Source: Phycicoccus duodecadis (GTDB taxonomy: Bacteria; Actinomycetota; Actinomycetes; Actinomycetales; Dermatophilaceae). Taken from it: a stretch of DNA of 64,000 bases. Below the pieces are notes generated by a model that ran no database searches, had not been told where the DNA came from, and worked only from the letters and a program-made list of their open reading frames with translations. The DNA lies in assembly GCF_002846495.1 (NCBI RefSeq), contig NZ_PJNE01000001.1, positions 1,550,001 to 1,614,000 on the forward strand, given 5' to 3'. Position numbers and translations under genes: made by a program. Each line of letters begins with the position of its first letter. Position 1 is the stretch's first letter. Positions 27,104-35,669 of the stretch are shown here, piece after piece.

Positions 27104-28207
27104 GTGACGGACTCGCGAACGGACTCGACGCTCGACGCCCTGGGCTTCGACGCCGACGACGACCCGAGTGCCGGCGACCCCTCCGGGCCGGGCGGGACAC
27201 CGCCCGAGTCGCCGGGCCGGCACGGGCGCGGTCGCCGGGGCCGCCGCATCCTCACCGTGCTGCTGGTCGCGGTGCTGTTGGTCGTGGCCGGGGTGGTCGG
27301 CTTCGCCGGGTACCTGGGCGTCACCGTCGACCGCAACGTGACCCAGCAGGCGCTGCTGCCCGGGCCCCAGGACAACCCCACCACCGCCCCCGACGGCAGC
27401 ACCATCCCCACGAAGGGCGTCGGCACCAACTTCCTGGTGATCGGTACGGACGGGCGCAGCAAGACCGACCGCGGTCGCTCCGACGTCATCGTCATCGTCC
27501 ACGTCCCGGCCGACCCCACGGCCATCCAGATGATCCACTTCCCCCGCGACCTGTACGTGTCGATCCCCGGGCACGGCAAGAACAAGATCAACGCCGCCTA
27601 CGCCTTCGGCGGCGAGCCGCTGCTGGTCCGCACGCTGCAGGACCTGCTCGGCATCCGCATCGACCACGTGGCCCGCACCGACTTCGGCGGCTTCAAGGCC
27701 ATGACCGACGCGGTCGGCGGCGTGCGCGTGTATGCCGAGGAGGCCAACAACGCCTCGGGCAACGGCGGCACCGTGGTCAAGAAGGGCTGGAACGACTTCG
27801 ACGGCGCCGAGGCCCTGGGCTTCGTCCGCGAGCGCTACGAGCTGAGCGAGGGGGACATCTCGCGTGGCCGCCGCCAGCTGGCGTTCATCAAGGCCCTGCT
27901 GCTCAAGGCCACGAGTGCCGAGACCCTGCGGAACCCGCTCACGGTCGCCCGGTTCACCGACGCCGCGACGACCAACCTGGTGGTCGACCAGAACCTCGGC
28001 GTCAGCCAGATGAAGGACTACGCCCTGGCGCTCAAGGGCATCCGCGGCAACGACGTCGTGTTCGCGACCGCGCCCTTCACCGGGTTCACGATGGACCCGG
28101 TGGCCGGCAGCATCGACGTCGTCGACCCCGCGAAGATGGCCCTACTCGGCAAGGCCCTGCGCACGGACACCATGGACACCTACCTGGACGTCTTCCAGAC
28201 GCCCTGA
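27104..28207 (+). CDS. LytR-CpsA-Psr family cell-wall ligase
   Basis: A 367-residue LCP protein, predicted to attach glycopolymers to peptidoglycan from lipid-linked precursors outside the membrane. An acidic cytoplasmic N-terminus and an arginine patch precede one membrane helix (residues 49-71). The LCP domain has VIGTDGRSKTDRGRSDVIVI, the phosphate-binding arginine in HFPRDLYVSIPGHG, NKINAAYAFGG, and the late FVRERYELSEGDISRGRRQ. GTG 27104 rather than 27101 is chosen for the 6-nt distance to TACACT. Confidence 0.92.
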   Translation: MTDSRTDSTLDALGFDADDDPSAGDPSGPGGTPPESPGRHGRGRRGRRILTVLLVAVLLVVAGVVGFAGYLGVTVDRNVTQQALLPGPQDNPTTAPDGSTIPTKGVGTNFLVIGTDGRSKTDRGRSDVIVIVHVPADPTAIQMIHFPRDLYVSIPGHGKNKINAAYAFGGEPLLVRTLQDLLGIRIDHVARTDFGGFKAMTDAVGGVRVYAEEANNASGNGGTVVKKGWNDFDGAEALGFVRERYELSEGDISRGRRQLAFIKALLLKATSAETLRNPLTVARFTDAATTNLVVDQNLGVSQMKDYALALKGIRGNDVVFATAPFTGFTMDPVAGSIDVVDPAKMALLGKALRTDTMDTYLDVFQTP

Positions 28208-28247
28208 CCCGCCCCGATGCCCGGAGGCGAGCCCCCCGGGCGGGTCA
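28205..28247. terminator. bidirectional terminator built on both stop codons
   Basis: TGACCCGCCC (28205-28214) pairs perfectly with GGGCGGGTCA (28238-28247). The TGA of the LCP gene and the TGA of the converging nitrobindin gene are the two ends of the stem. Confidence 0.62.
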
Positions 28248-28754
28248 CTCGACGCGCTTGAGCTCGGCCGAGACGTGCGACTGCAGCGGCTGGTCGACCG
28301 CGGCCATGTCCATGACCCACATCAGCCCGCTGTCGACGTAGCCGTAGAGCCGGTGGGCCGCGGTGTACTCCTTGGCCTCGGGGCTGCGCATGACGCCGTC
28401 GGTGCGCAGCTCGACCTTGGCGGGCTCGGCGTGGCCGGCGTACATCTCGACGAAGCCCGTGGGATGCGCCAGCAGCAGCTCGACGTTGGTGCCGTCGGTG
28501 GCCTCGGTGACCGGGCGCCAGAAGCCGAGCTCGGTCGCCAGCGGGCGCACCTGGTTGCCGTCCTCGTCGAGGAGCCAGGTGCGTGACTCCCAGCGCAGGA
28601 AGCGGCGGCCGTCGTGGCTGCACACGATCTCCTGCCCGAACCGGGCCGACTCGATGGTGGGGTAGCCCACGAGCCCGGCGCCCGCCCAGCGGCCCACGAG
28701 CCAGGCGAGGGGGGCGAGGTCGGCGTGCAGGGTGGTGTCGAGCTGGAAGACCAT
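28245..28754 (-). CDS. nitrobindin-type FABP-like haem protein
   Basis: A 169-residue beta-barrel protein of the THAP4/nitrobindin family. The opening motif GRWAGAGLVGYPTI matches the family GxWxGxGxxxYPTI signature. Bacterial members bind ferric haem and can isomerise peroxynitrite. A homologue lies in the same region near glnR and mshD in mycobacteria. ATG 28754 is 7 nt after TAGACT, so it is leaderless and shares a 12-bp divergent region with the next gene. Confidence 0.88.
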   Translation of the reverse strand: MVFQLDTTLHADLAPLAWLVGRWAGAGLVGYPTIESARFGQEIVCSHDGRRFLRWESRTWLLDEDGNQVRPLATELGFWRPVTEATDGTNVELLLAHPTGFVEMYAGHAEPAKVELRTDGVMRSPEAKEYTAAHRLYGYVDSGLMWVMDMAAVDQPLQSHVSAELKRVE

Positions 28755-28767
28755 ACGCTCCAGTCTA
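28754..28767. promoter_or_regulatory. ultra-compact divergent leaderless promoter
   Basis: Only 12 bp separate the two start codons. TACGCT on the plus strand (28754-28759) lies 7 nt before ATG 28767, while TAGACT on the minus strand (28767-28762) lies 7 nt before ATG 28754. Each -10 box contains a base of the opposite start codon. Confidence 0.6.
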
Positions 28768-29138
28768 TGGACTCCTCCGCGAGCAGCCTCGTCGTCAAGG
28801 TCACCTGCGGCCCCGAGGCCCTCGAACGGCTCAACCAGGGCTTCACGGTGGCCGCCACGGCGCTGGCCTCCGGGCTCGCGGTCAGCCTCTGGCTCACGGG
28901 CGAGGCCACCTGGATGGCGGTGCCGGGGCGGGCCGAGGAGCTCCTCCTGCCGCACGCGGCCGCGCTGGCCGAGCTGCGCGACGCGGTGCTCGAGGGTGGC
29001 CGCCTGACCGTGTGCGGGCAGTGCGCGGCCCGCCGCGGCCTGGTCGAGGCCGACCTGGTCGCGGGGGCGGTCATCCGGGGGGCGGCGGCCTTCGTCGAGG
29101 AGGTCGTGGCGCCCCGGGCGCGCGCCCTCGTCTACTGA
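28767..29138 (+). CDS. DsrE-like small protein
   Basis: A 123-residue alpha/beta protein with a DsrE/DsrF-like fold: VVKVTCGPEALERLNQGFTVA, a GLAVSLWLTGEATWM strand-turn and a single cysteine pair in TVCGQCAARRGL. DsrE-fold proteins take part in sulfur relay, but this group is uncharacterised. Transcribed divergently from the nitrobindin gene. Confidence 0.78.
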   Translation: MDSSASSLVVKVTCGPEALERLNQGFTVAATALASGLAVSLWLTGEATWMAVPGRAEELLLPHAAALAELRDAVLEGGRLTVCGQCAARRGLVEADLVAGAVIRGAAAFVEEVVAPRARALVY

Positions 29139-29147
29139 CGCCCGGTC

Positions 29148-29186
29148 TCAGCCGACGAGCGCGAGGCCTCAGCCGACGAGCGCGAG
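29148..29186. repeat. 21-bp tandem duplication spanning a stop codon
   Basis: A 21-bp unit starting TCAGCCGACGAGCGCGAG occurs twice in a row (29148 and 29169). It duplicates the last codons and TGA of the following minus-strand gene, leaving a spare copy just past the stop. Confidence 0.8.
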
Positions 29187-30011
29187 CGCGACGCCGTACG
29201 CCACGACGCCGGGGACGAGGACGCCGGCCGCCGCCGAGGCCAGCTGCCCGCGCATCGAGGTGACCGGCGGCAGCACCGAGAGCACCCGGCGCAGCGCGTG
29301 CGAGACGGCGGCCGACAGGAGGCCCACCAGCGCGGCCGCCGACGCCGACGGCGCGCCCAGGACGCTCGCGCAGACCAGCCCGGTGGCACCACCCAGCACC
29401 ATCGCCAGCGGCAGCAGCCACGGCCGCAGCCGCACGTAGCCGACGACGAGGTCGACCAGCGAGGAGACCGCCACGGCGGCGAAGGCCGCGATGGCGAGGT
29501 CGGCCCGGCGGACGTCGCCCGTGAGCGGCAGCCACGTCGTGCCCACCGCGACCAGGGCGAGCCCGAAGGCGGTGATGCCGATCGACTCGGTGAGACGCGG
29601 GCGGCCGTCGCGACGCAGGATCTGGTGCACGAACATCAGGCCCAGGCCCACCGCGAGCGCCACCGGGACCAGGCGCAGGCCGGGGACCCCGTCGGGCAGC
29701 ACGGCCGACACCGGGGCCAGGACGGCGGTGACCCCGACCGCCAGGGACGCGCCGAACCGGCTCGAGCTGCCCAGCAGCCGCGGCCAGCCCCACGACAGGA
29801 CCAGCCCGCACCACGCCAGGGCGGCAGCCACCAGCACCGGGTCGGTCCGCACCGCCGGGATGACCAGGGTGCACAGCACGATGCTCGCGACGACGACGAC
29901 CGGCCGCGGCACCGTGGCCATGGCCGGCAGCAGCGGTGCCCTCAGGGACGCCTCGCGCCGGGCCCGGCGACTGGCGCGGGTCTCGGCCGTCTGCTGGTCC
30001 ACGTCGGGCAT
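29169..30011 (-). CDS. polytopic membrane protein of unknown function
   Basis: A 280-residue protein with a charged N-terminus (about 30 residues, arginine-rich) and about eight hydrophobic helices, for example [17 protein letters not shown] and [19 protein letters not shown]. No family assignment is possible by eye. Similar proteins occur beside the MoaD/GlnR/MshD cluster in related actinobacteria. It starts 7 nt after the MoaD-like gene ends and is co-transcribed with it. The C-terminal codons lie in a tandem duplication. Confidence 0.72.
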   Translation of the reverse strand: MPDVDQQTAETRASRRARREASLRAPLLPAMATVPRPVVVVASIVLCTLVIPAVRTDPVLVAAALAWCGLVLSWGWPRLLGSSSRFGASLAVGVTAVLAPVSAVLPDGVPGLRLVPVALAVGLGLMFVHQILRRDGRPRLTESIGITAFGLALVAVGTTWLPLTGDVRRADLAIAAFAAVAVSSLVDLVVGYVRLRPWLLPLAMVLGGATGLVCASVLGAPSASAAALVGLLSAAVSHALRRVLSVLPPVTSMRGQLASAAAGVLVPGVVAYGVALALVG

Positions 30012-30018
30012 CCTCGCA

Positions 30019-30315
30019 TCACCCACCGGCGAAGGGCGGGAGCACCTCGACCAGCGCACCGGGCGCCAGCGCGGCGTCGGGGCCGGAGGCGGCGAGGCCG
30101 TCGACCAGGAGCGTGCAGACCGGCAGGACCGCCTCCAGGGCCGGATGTGCCGCGACCAGGGCCGCCTGGAGGCCGCCGACCGTGGGCGGCGCCTCCACCT
30201 CTGCGGCGTCGATCCCGGTGGCCGCGCGAGCGCCCGCCCAGAAGCGGACGGTGACCGTGGCCGTCGCCACGGACGCCGTCCCACGGGTGTGTGCGTCCTG
30301 CTGCCCTGGTTCCAT
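30019..30315 (-). CDS. MoaD/ThiS-like sulfur carrier protein
   Basis: A 98-residue beta-grasp protein ending in Gly-Gly (PPFAGG), the C-terminal tail needed for adenylation and thiocarboxylation in MoaD/ThiS carriers. The fold begins near [15 protein letters not shown] dozen extra N-terminal residues suggest the true start could be internal. A comparable thiX-type gene lies near glnR in mycobacteria. The sulfur pathway served is unknown. Confidence 0.8.
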   Translation of the reverse strand: MEPGQQDAHTRGTASVATATVTVRFWAGARAATGIDAAEVEAPPTVGGLQAALVAAHPALEAVLPVCTLLVDGLAASGPDAALAPGALVEVLPPFAGG

Positions 30316-30336
30316 GACCGCCTATCCTGGGGGGCG

Positions 30337-31044
30337 ATGGCCCACCTGTTGCTGCTGACGAACACCTTGGCGCCCAGCGCCGAGGTCCTTCCGGCGCTCG
30401 GGCTCCTCAGCCACCATGTTCGCATCCTTCCGGCCGAGGCGTCCGCCCTGGTCGACGCCCCGGACGCCGACGCCGTGGTGGTCGACGCCCGCCGGGAGCT
30501 GGCCATGGCCAGGTCGCTGTGCCGGGTGCTCACCACCACGGGGGTCGCGGCTCCGCTCGTCGTGGTCGTCACCGAGGGCGGGCTCGCGGGCCTCACCAGC
30601 GAGTGGGGGGTCGACGACGTCATCCTCGACACCGCCGGCCCCGCCGAGGTCGAGGCCCGGCTGCGGCTGGCCATCGGGCGCCGGGCGGAGACCGACCCCC
30701 AGGAGGGTGGCCCCATCACCGCCGGGTCGCTGGTCATCGACGAGACGACCTACTCCGTGCGGCTGCGCGGGCGCCTGCTCGACCTCACCTACAAGGAGTT
30801 CGAGCTGCTGAAGTACCTGGCGCAGCATCCGGGCCGGGTGTTCACGCGCTCGCAGCTGCTCCAGGAGGTGTGGGGCTACGACTACTTCGGCGGCACCCGC
30901 ACCGTCGACGTCCACGTGCGGCGGCTGCGGGCCAAGCTCGGCATCGAGCACGAGCTGCTCATCGGCACCGTGCGCAACGTCGGCTACCGGTTCGTCCCCG
31001 AGGCGGCCGCCGAGCTCGACGAGCTCCAGCAGGTCGACGGCTGA
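30337..31044 (+). CDS. glnR: nitrogen regulator GlnR (orphan response regulator)
   Basis: A 235-residue OmpR-type regulator with no partner kinase. The receiver is atypical: it lacks the usual acidic pocket at the N-terminus and has Asp50 in [10 protein letters not shown], as expected of GlnR, which works without canonical phosphorylation. DNA-binding domain: [15 protein letters not shown] and [19 protein letters not shown]. In actinobacteria GlnR controls glnA, amtB and other nitrogen genes. The ATG is 8 nt after TATCCT (30323-30328). mshD follows with a 1-nt gap, a conserved pair. Confidence 0.88.
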   Translation: MAHLLLLTNTLAPSAEVLPALGLLSHHVRILPAEASALVDAPDADAVVVDARRELAMARSLCRVLTTTGVAAPLVVVVTEGGLAGLTSEWGVDDVILDTAGPAEVEARLRLAIGRRAETDPQEGGPITAGSLVIDETTYSVRLRGRLLDLTYKEFELLKYLAQHPGRVFTRSQLLQEVWGYDYFGGTRTVDVHVRRLRAKLGIEHELLIGTVRNVGYRFVPEAAAELDELQQVDG

Positions 31045-31045
31045 C

Positions 31046-31978
31046 GTGGCGGCGACCGAGCGGCTCGACGCCGTCGACGACTCGGGTACGGCCGAGGTGC
31101 TCGCGCTCGCGTCGCGGGCGGCCGACGTCGACGGGGTCGGCGCGGTGTCCGAGGCCTTCCGCCTGGCCCTGGGCCCGTCGCGTGACGGCGTGGTGCACCT
31201 GCTGCGCCGCGCCGACGACGGCGTGCTGGTCGGGTACGCGCAGGTGGCCGCGGCCGGGACCCCCGACGCCGCCGCCGAGCTCGTGGTCGACCAGTCCGCC
31301 CGCCGGGTGGGCCACGGGCGGGCGCTGCTGGACGCCGCGGTCGGTGCCGGGGCGCGCAGCGTCTGGGCCCACGGCGACCTCGAGGGCGCGCGGGCCCTGG
31401 CGGCCTCCGCCGGGCTGGCCCGCAGCCGTGAGCTGTATCGGATGGAGCGCCCGCTCGCCGACGCCGATGCCGCCGACCCGGTTCTGCCGCAGGGGTACTC
31501 GGTACGTGCGTTCCAGCCGGGGCGCGACGACCACGACTGGGTGCGCCTCAACGCCGCCGCCTTCGCCCATCACCGCGAGCAGGGCCGGCTCACCCTCGAC
31601 GACCTGCACGAGCGGATGGCGCAGCCCTGGTTCGACGCCGCCGGCTTCCTCCTGGTCGAGCGCGAGGGCCGGCTCGTGGCGTTCCACTGGACCAAGGTCG
31701 AGCCCGGCTCCACGGCAGGGCGGGCCCACGGTTCCGATCCGAGCGCAGCGAGGAGCGGGACCGGGGAGGTCTATGTGGTGGGGGTCGACCCGGCCGAGCA
31801 GGGCCGTGGGCTCGGTGGGCCCCTGACCGGGCTGGGCCTGGCCCACCTCGCACGCCGGGGGCTGGCCACGGTCGACCTCTACGTCGATGGCGACAACACC
31901 GCAGCCCGCCGCACGTACGGCCGCCTCGGCTTCGAGGACGTCGCGCTCGACGTGCAGTACACCGTCGCCGCCACCTGA
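31046..31978 (+). CDS. mshD: mycothiol synthase
   Basis: Acetylates Cys-GlcN-Ins with acetyl-CoA to give mycothiol, the last step. 310 residues with two tandem GNAT domains; the C-terminal one has the acetyl-CoA loop VVGVDPAEQGRGLGGPL and VDLYVDGDNTAARRTYGRLG. GTG 31046 is one base after the glnR stop. A low-complexity stretch around residues 226-245 (PGSTAGRAHGSDPSAARSG) sits before the loop. Downstream lies a palindromic repeat copy. Confidence 0.92.
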   Translation: MAATERLDAVDDSGTAEVLALASRAADVDGVGAVSEAFRLALGPSRDGVVHLLRRADDGVLVGYAQVAAAGTPDAAAELVVDQSARRVGHGRALLDAAVGAGARSVWAHGDLEGARALAASAGLARSRELYRMERPLADADAADPVLPQGYSVRAFQPGRDDHDWVRLNAAAFAHHREQGRLTLDDLHERMAQPWFDAAGFLLVEREGRLVAFHWTKVEPGSTAGRAHGSDPSAARSGTGEVYVVGVDPAEQGRGLGGPLTGLGLAHLARRGLATVDLYVDGDNTAARRTYGRLGFEDVALDVQYTVAAT

Positions 31979-32011
31979 CCGGGCCGGCCCCGACGCCGCA
32001 CCGCTCGCCCA

Positions 32012-32112
32012 TTTCCCCGCCGTCACAGGGATGACGCGGATCCTCCGGCGACCCGCGGATGCATCCGCGTCCTGGGCCGGTTTCCGCGCCGTCACAGGGA
32101 TGACGCGGATCC
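32012..32112. repeat. palindromic repeat family, copy 3 (solo, mshD-ppk gap)
   Basis: Two nearly identical 32-bp units with CGCCGTCACAGGGATGACGC lie 69 bp apart (starting near 32012 and 32081), around the perfect palindrome GCGGATGCATCCGC. In minus orientation the core reads GGACGCGGATGCATCC, as in copies 1 and 2. No AbiEi-like gene is next to it. Confidence 0.8.
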
Positions 32113-32147
32113 TGACCCGCCCGGGCCCGACCTGACAGGATGGAGGC

Positions 32148-34466
32148 ATGACGGCCGAGCCCCGAGTCACCCCGGACAGGCCGGGCACCAGCGCCCGCGA
32201 CACCGCTGCCGACGCCTCCGCCGAGGCGGCCATCGTCAGCGAGGTCTCGATCGCGAGCGCCTCCGCCAGCGAGACCCGCCACCAGGCCCAGCCCCGCAGC
32301 GCCAACGGCCGCTTCAGCCGGGCCGCGCAGCAGCCCCCGTCCGAGGTGGACCACGGCCTGCCGGCCGACCGCTTCCTCGACCGTGAGATCTCGTGGCTCC
32401 AGTTCAACGAGCGGGTGCTCCAGCTGGCCGCCGACGAGCACGTGCCGCTCCTCGAGCGGGCGCGCTTCCTCGCGATCTTCGCCCAGAACCTCGACGAGTT
32501 CTTCATGGTGCGCGTCGCGGGGCTGAAGCGCCGCATCGCCACCGGCATCGCGGTCCGCTCGGCCTCGGGGCTCGAGCCGCGCGAGGTGCTCGAGCAGATC
32601 TCGCACGTGGCCCACGAGCTGATGACGATGCACGCGCGCGTCTACGCCGAGCAGGTCCGGCCGGCGCTCGAGGACCAGGGCGTCACCATCGTGCGCTGGG
32701 ACGAGCTCTCCGACGACGAGCACGCCCGGCTGGCCTCGGTCTTCACCGACCGGCTGTTCCCCGTGCTCACCCCGCTGGCGGTCGACCCCGCGCACCCCTT
32801 CCCGTACATCTCGGGGCTCTCGCTCAACCTCGCCGTCATCCTGGTCAACCCCAAGACCGGCAAGGAGCACTTCGCCCGCGTCAAGGTGCCCCCGATGCTG
32901 CCGCGCCTGGTGCGGGTCGAGCCGGGCCCCGACGAGTCGCCGCTGGCCGACATGTACGACACCCGGTTCGTGCCGCTCGAGGACGTCATCGCGGCGCACC
33001 TCGACCACCTCTTCCCCGGGATGGACGTCGTCGAGCAGTTCACCTTCCGGGTCACCCGCAACGAGGACCTCGAGGTCGAGGAGGACGACGCCGAGAACCT
33101 GCTGACGGCGCTCGAGCGCGAGCTCACCCGCCGGCGCTTCGGGCCGCCGGTGCGCCTCGAGGTCGAGGAGGAGATGGACGACCACGTCCTCGACCTCATC
33201 GTGCGCGAGCTCGGCGTGGCCGGGTCCGAGGTCTACCGACTGCCGGCGCCCCTCGACCTGCGCGCGCTCAACGTCATCGCCGACCTCGAGCGCTCGGAGC
33301 TGCACTACGAGCCGTTCGTGGCCCGGACCAACCCCGACCTCGCGCCCACCGAGTCGGCCAAGGCGCGTGACATCTTCGCCTCCATCCGCAAGCAGGACGT
33401 CCTGCTCCAGCACCCCTACGACTCGTTCTCCACGTCGGTGCAGGCCTTCCTCGAGCAGGCCGCGTCCGACCCGCACGTGCTGGCCATCAAGCAGACGCTC
33501 TACCGCACCAGCGGTGACAGCCCGATCATCGACGCCCTCATCGACGCCGCCGAGGCGGGCAAGCAGGTCCTCGCGGTCGTCGAGATCAAGGCGCGCTTCG
33601 ACGAGGAGAACAACATCTCGTGGGCCCGCAAGCTCGAGCACTCGGGCGTGCACGTGGTCTACGGCATCGTCGGGCTCAAGACCCACGCCAAGCTGTGCCT
33701 GGTCATCCGCCAGGAGGCCGAGGGGCTGCGCCGCTACTGCCACGTCGGCACCGGCAACTACAACCCCAAGACGGCGCGGCTCTACGAGGACCTCGGCCTG
33801 CTCACCGACGACCAGCAGGTGGGTGAGGACCTCGGGCGGCTGTTCAACCAGCTCTCGGGCATCGCGCCCCGCAGCCGGTTCAAGCGCCTCCTCGTGGCGC
33901 CGCGCTCGGTGCGGGCCGGGCTGATCGCCCACATCCAGCAGGAGATCGAGCAGGAGCGGGCCACCCCGGGCAGCGGCCTGATCCTGTGGAAGGTCAACTC
34001 GATCGTCGACGAGCAGACCATCGACGCCCTCTACCGCGCCTCGCGGGCCGGCGTCCGGGTCGTGCTGTGGGTGCGCGGCATCTGCTCGCTGCGCCCGGGC
34101 GTGCCGGGGCTGTCCGAGACCATCGAGGTGCACTCGGTGCTGGGCCGGTTCCTCGAGCACTCGCGGGTCTTCTACTTCGGCGGCGGCGGCGACCCGGTCG
34201 TCTACATCGGCAGCGCCGACATGATGCACCGCAACCTCGACCGCCGCGTCGAGGCCCTCATCCGGCTCACCGACGAGCGCCACCTCGAGGACCTGCGATC
34301 GCTGCTCGAGCGCGGCGCCTCCGAGCGCTACGCCCGCTGGGTGCTGAGCGGCGACGGCCGCTGGACCCGCCACCACCTGGGCCCCGACGGCACCCCGCTC
34401 GACGACCTCCAGACCGCCATGGTCGAGATGCACGCCAAGCGCCGCCGCAAGGCGCGGCGCCGCTGA
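32148..34466 (+). CDS. ppk: polyphosphate kinase
   Basis: Makes long-chain polyphosphate from ATP, reversibly. 772 residues: an extra low-complexity N-terminus (about 75 residues), then the PPK1 domains from [19 protein letters not shown]. The autophosphorylated histidine lies in [11 protein letters not shown] and the second active-site histidine in [18 protein letters not shown]. Asp/Arg-rich motifs near the C-terminus ([17 protein letters not shown]) are intact. Its place beside a NUDIX/phosphatase gene and pst genes makes a phosphate-storage neighbourhood. Confidence 0.95.
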   Translation: MTAEPRVTPDRPGTSARDTAADASAEAAIVSEVSIASASASETRHQAQPRSANGRFSRAAQQPPSEVDHGLPADRFLDREISWLQFNERVLQLAADEHVPLLERARFLAIFAQNLDEFFMVRVAGLKRRIATGIAVRSASGLEPREVLEQISHVAHELMTMHARVYAEQVRPALEDQGVTIVRWDELSDDEHARLASVFTDRLFPVLTPLAVDPAHPFPYISGLSLNLAVILVNPKTGKEHFARVKVPPMLPRLVRVEPGPDESPLADMYDTRFVPLEDVIAAHLDHLFPGMDVVEQFTFRVTRNEDLEVEEDDAENLLTALERELTRRRFGPPVRLEVEEEMDDHVLDLIVRELGVAGSEVYRLPAPLDLRALNVIADLERSELHYEPFVARTNPDLAPTESAKARDIFASIRKQDVLLQHPYDSFSTSVQAFLEQAASDPHVLAIKQTLYRTSGDSPIIDALIDAAEAGKQVLAVVEIKARFDEENNISWARKLEHSGVHVVYGIVGLKTHAKLCLVIRQEAEGLRRYCHVGTGNYNPKTARLYEDLGLLTDDQQVGEDLGRLFNQLSGIAPRSRFKRLLVAPRSVRAGLIAHIQQEIEQERATPGSGLILWKVNSIVDEQTIDALYRASRAGVRVVLWVRGICSLRPGVPGLSETIEVHSVLGRFLEHSRVFYFGGGGDPVVYIGSADMMHRNLDRRVEALIRLTDERHLEDLRSLLERGASERYARWVLSGDGRWTRHHLGPDGTPLDDLQTAMVEMHAKRRRKARRR

Positions 34467-34477
34467 CCGGCGCCTCC

Positions 34478-35422
34478 ATGCCGACGTCGATCCCCGCGGC
34501 CGGGACGCTCCCGTGGCGCGTGTCCGAGCACGGGCTCCAGGTGGCGATGGTGCACCGACCGCGCTACGACGACTGGTCGTGGGCCAAGGGCAAGCTCGAC
34601 CCGGACGAGGAGTGGGCCCCGGCCGCGGCCCGCGAGACGCACGAGGAGACCGGGCTGGTGGTCCGCCTGGGCGTGCCCCTGCCGGAGGCCCGCTACACGG
34701 TGCTGGCCCGCGACGGCAGCCCGGCCGAGAAGGTCGTGCGGTACTGGGCGGCCGAGGTCACCGGCGGCGACGGGCGCCTGGTCAACGAGATCGACGACGT
34801 CGCGTGGCTGGACCCCCGCACGGCCCACGACCGCCTCGACTACGCCCGCGACCGTGACCAGCTGCGCGCGCTGGTGCGCCACCACCAGGCGGGGACCCTC
34901 ACGACCTGGCCGCTGGCGCTGGTGCGGCACGCCCACGCCGTCCCACGAGGAGCCTGGAAGGGGGATGACGACCGCCTGCGTCCGCTCGACGACAGCGGCC
35001 GCGCCCGGGCCCGCACCCTCGCCCCGGTCCTGGAGGCCTTCGGTGTGCGCCGGCTGGTCAGCTCGCCGTCCGAGCGCTGCACCGCGACCCTCGCCCCCTA
35101 CGCCGCGGCGACCGGCCGGCGGCTGCGCCGGCACGACGAGCTCTCCGAGGAGGGCTACGCCGCCGACCCCACCGGCGCCGTGCTCCGCCTGCAGAAGATC
35201 CTCGACCGGGGCCGCCCCGTGGCCGTGTGCTCGCACGGGCCGGTGCTGCCCGCCCTGGTCGACGTGCTCGTCGGGCTGACCGGCGATGCCGCCGGACCCC
35301 ACCGGGGCCGGCTGGTCGAGGCCGGCGCCGACCGGCTGGCCAAGGGCGAGGCGCTCGTCTGCCACGTCGCCGGCGCCGGCGCCGACGCCCGGGTCGTCGC
35401 CGTCGAGCGCCACCTGCCCTGA
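34478..35422 (+). CDS. NUDIX hydrolase fused to histidine phosphatase (MutT1 type)
   Basis: A 314-residue two-domain protein. The N-terminal NUDIX box includes GKLDPDEEW and RETHEETGLVV; the C-terminal histidine phosphatase has LVRHAHA and a second histidine in CSHGPVLPALVD. Mycobacterial MutT1 of the same architecture hydrolyses 8-oxo-dGTP and diadenosine polyphosphates. It begins 11 nt after ppk, a common actinobacterial gene pair, and is probably co-transcribed. Confidence 0.9.
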   Translation: MPTSIPAAGTLPWRVSEHGLQVAMVHRPRYDDWSWAKGKLDPDEEWAPAAARETHEETGLVVRLGVPLPEARYTVLARDGSPAEKVVRYWAAEVTGGDGRLVNEIDDVAWLDPRTAHDRLDYARDRDQLRALVRHHQAGTLTTWPLALVRHAHAVPRGAWKGDDDRLRPLDDSGRARARTLAPVLEAFGVRRLVSSPSERCTATLAPYAAATGRRLRRHDELSEEGYAADPTGAVLRLQKILDRGRPVAVCSHGPVLPALVDVLVGLTGDAAGPHRGRLVEAGADRLAKGEALVCHVAGAGADARVVAVERHLP

Positions 35423-35552
35423 CGCCGCATCCCGCGCCCCGTCCGCCCACCCGGTCCCGGCCGCGGCATAGCGGACCGGCCGTCCTTCCGCGCTCGAGCA
35501 CACCCGGGCGTCCCCGACACCTGACCATCCCGTCGGCAAGTGCTCGGGTGGC

Positions 35553-35573
35553 GTTCACGAGCCGTTCACCCAC
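35553..35573 (+). promoter_or_regulatory. PHO box upstream of pstS
   Basis: GTTCACGAGCC and GTTCACCCACG form two exact-phase 11-nt direct repeats, the binding pattern of PhoP/RegX3-class regulators. A TACCGT -10-like box at 35602-35607 and the GTG of pstS at 35670 follow. The parallel site at 13569 lies beside senX3. Confidence 0.7.
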
Positions 35574-35669
35574 GACGGGCCGCGCCGTCATCCGGTGTCC
35601 CTACCGTCCAGGACGTCGGGCGATGCCGCCCGGCCCCACGTCCCCTTGACACCTCCGAGAGGTACATCA

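Noticed and set aside
31590..34433. Very long minus-strand open frame opposite ppk
   Set aside because: High-GC third-codon bias keeps the antisense frame open; it has no family features, while the plus strand encodes a full polyphosphate kinase.
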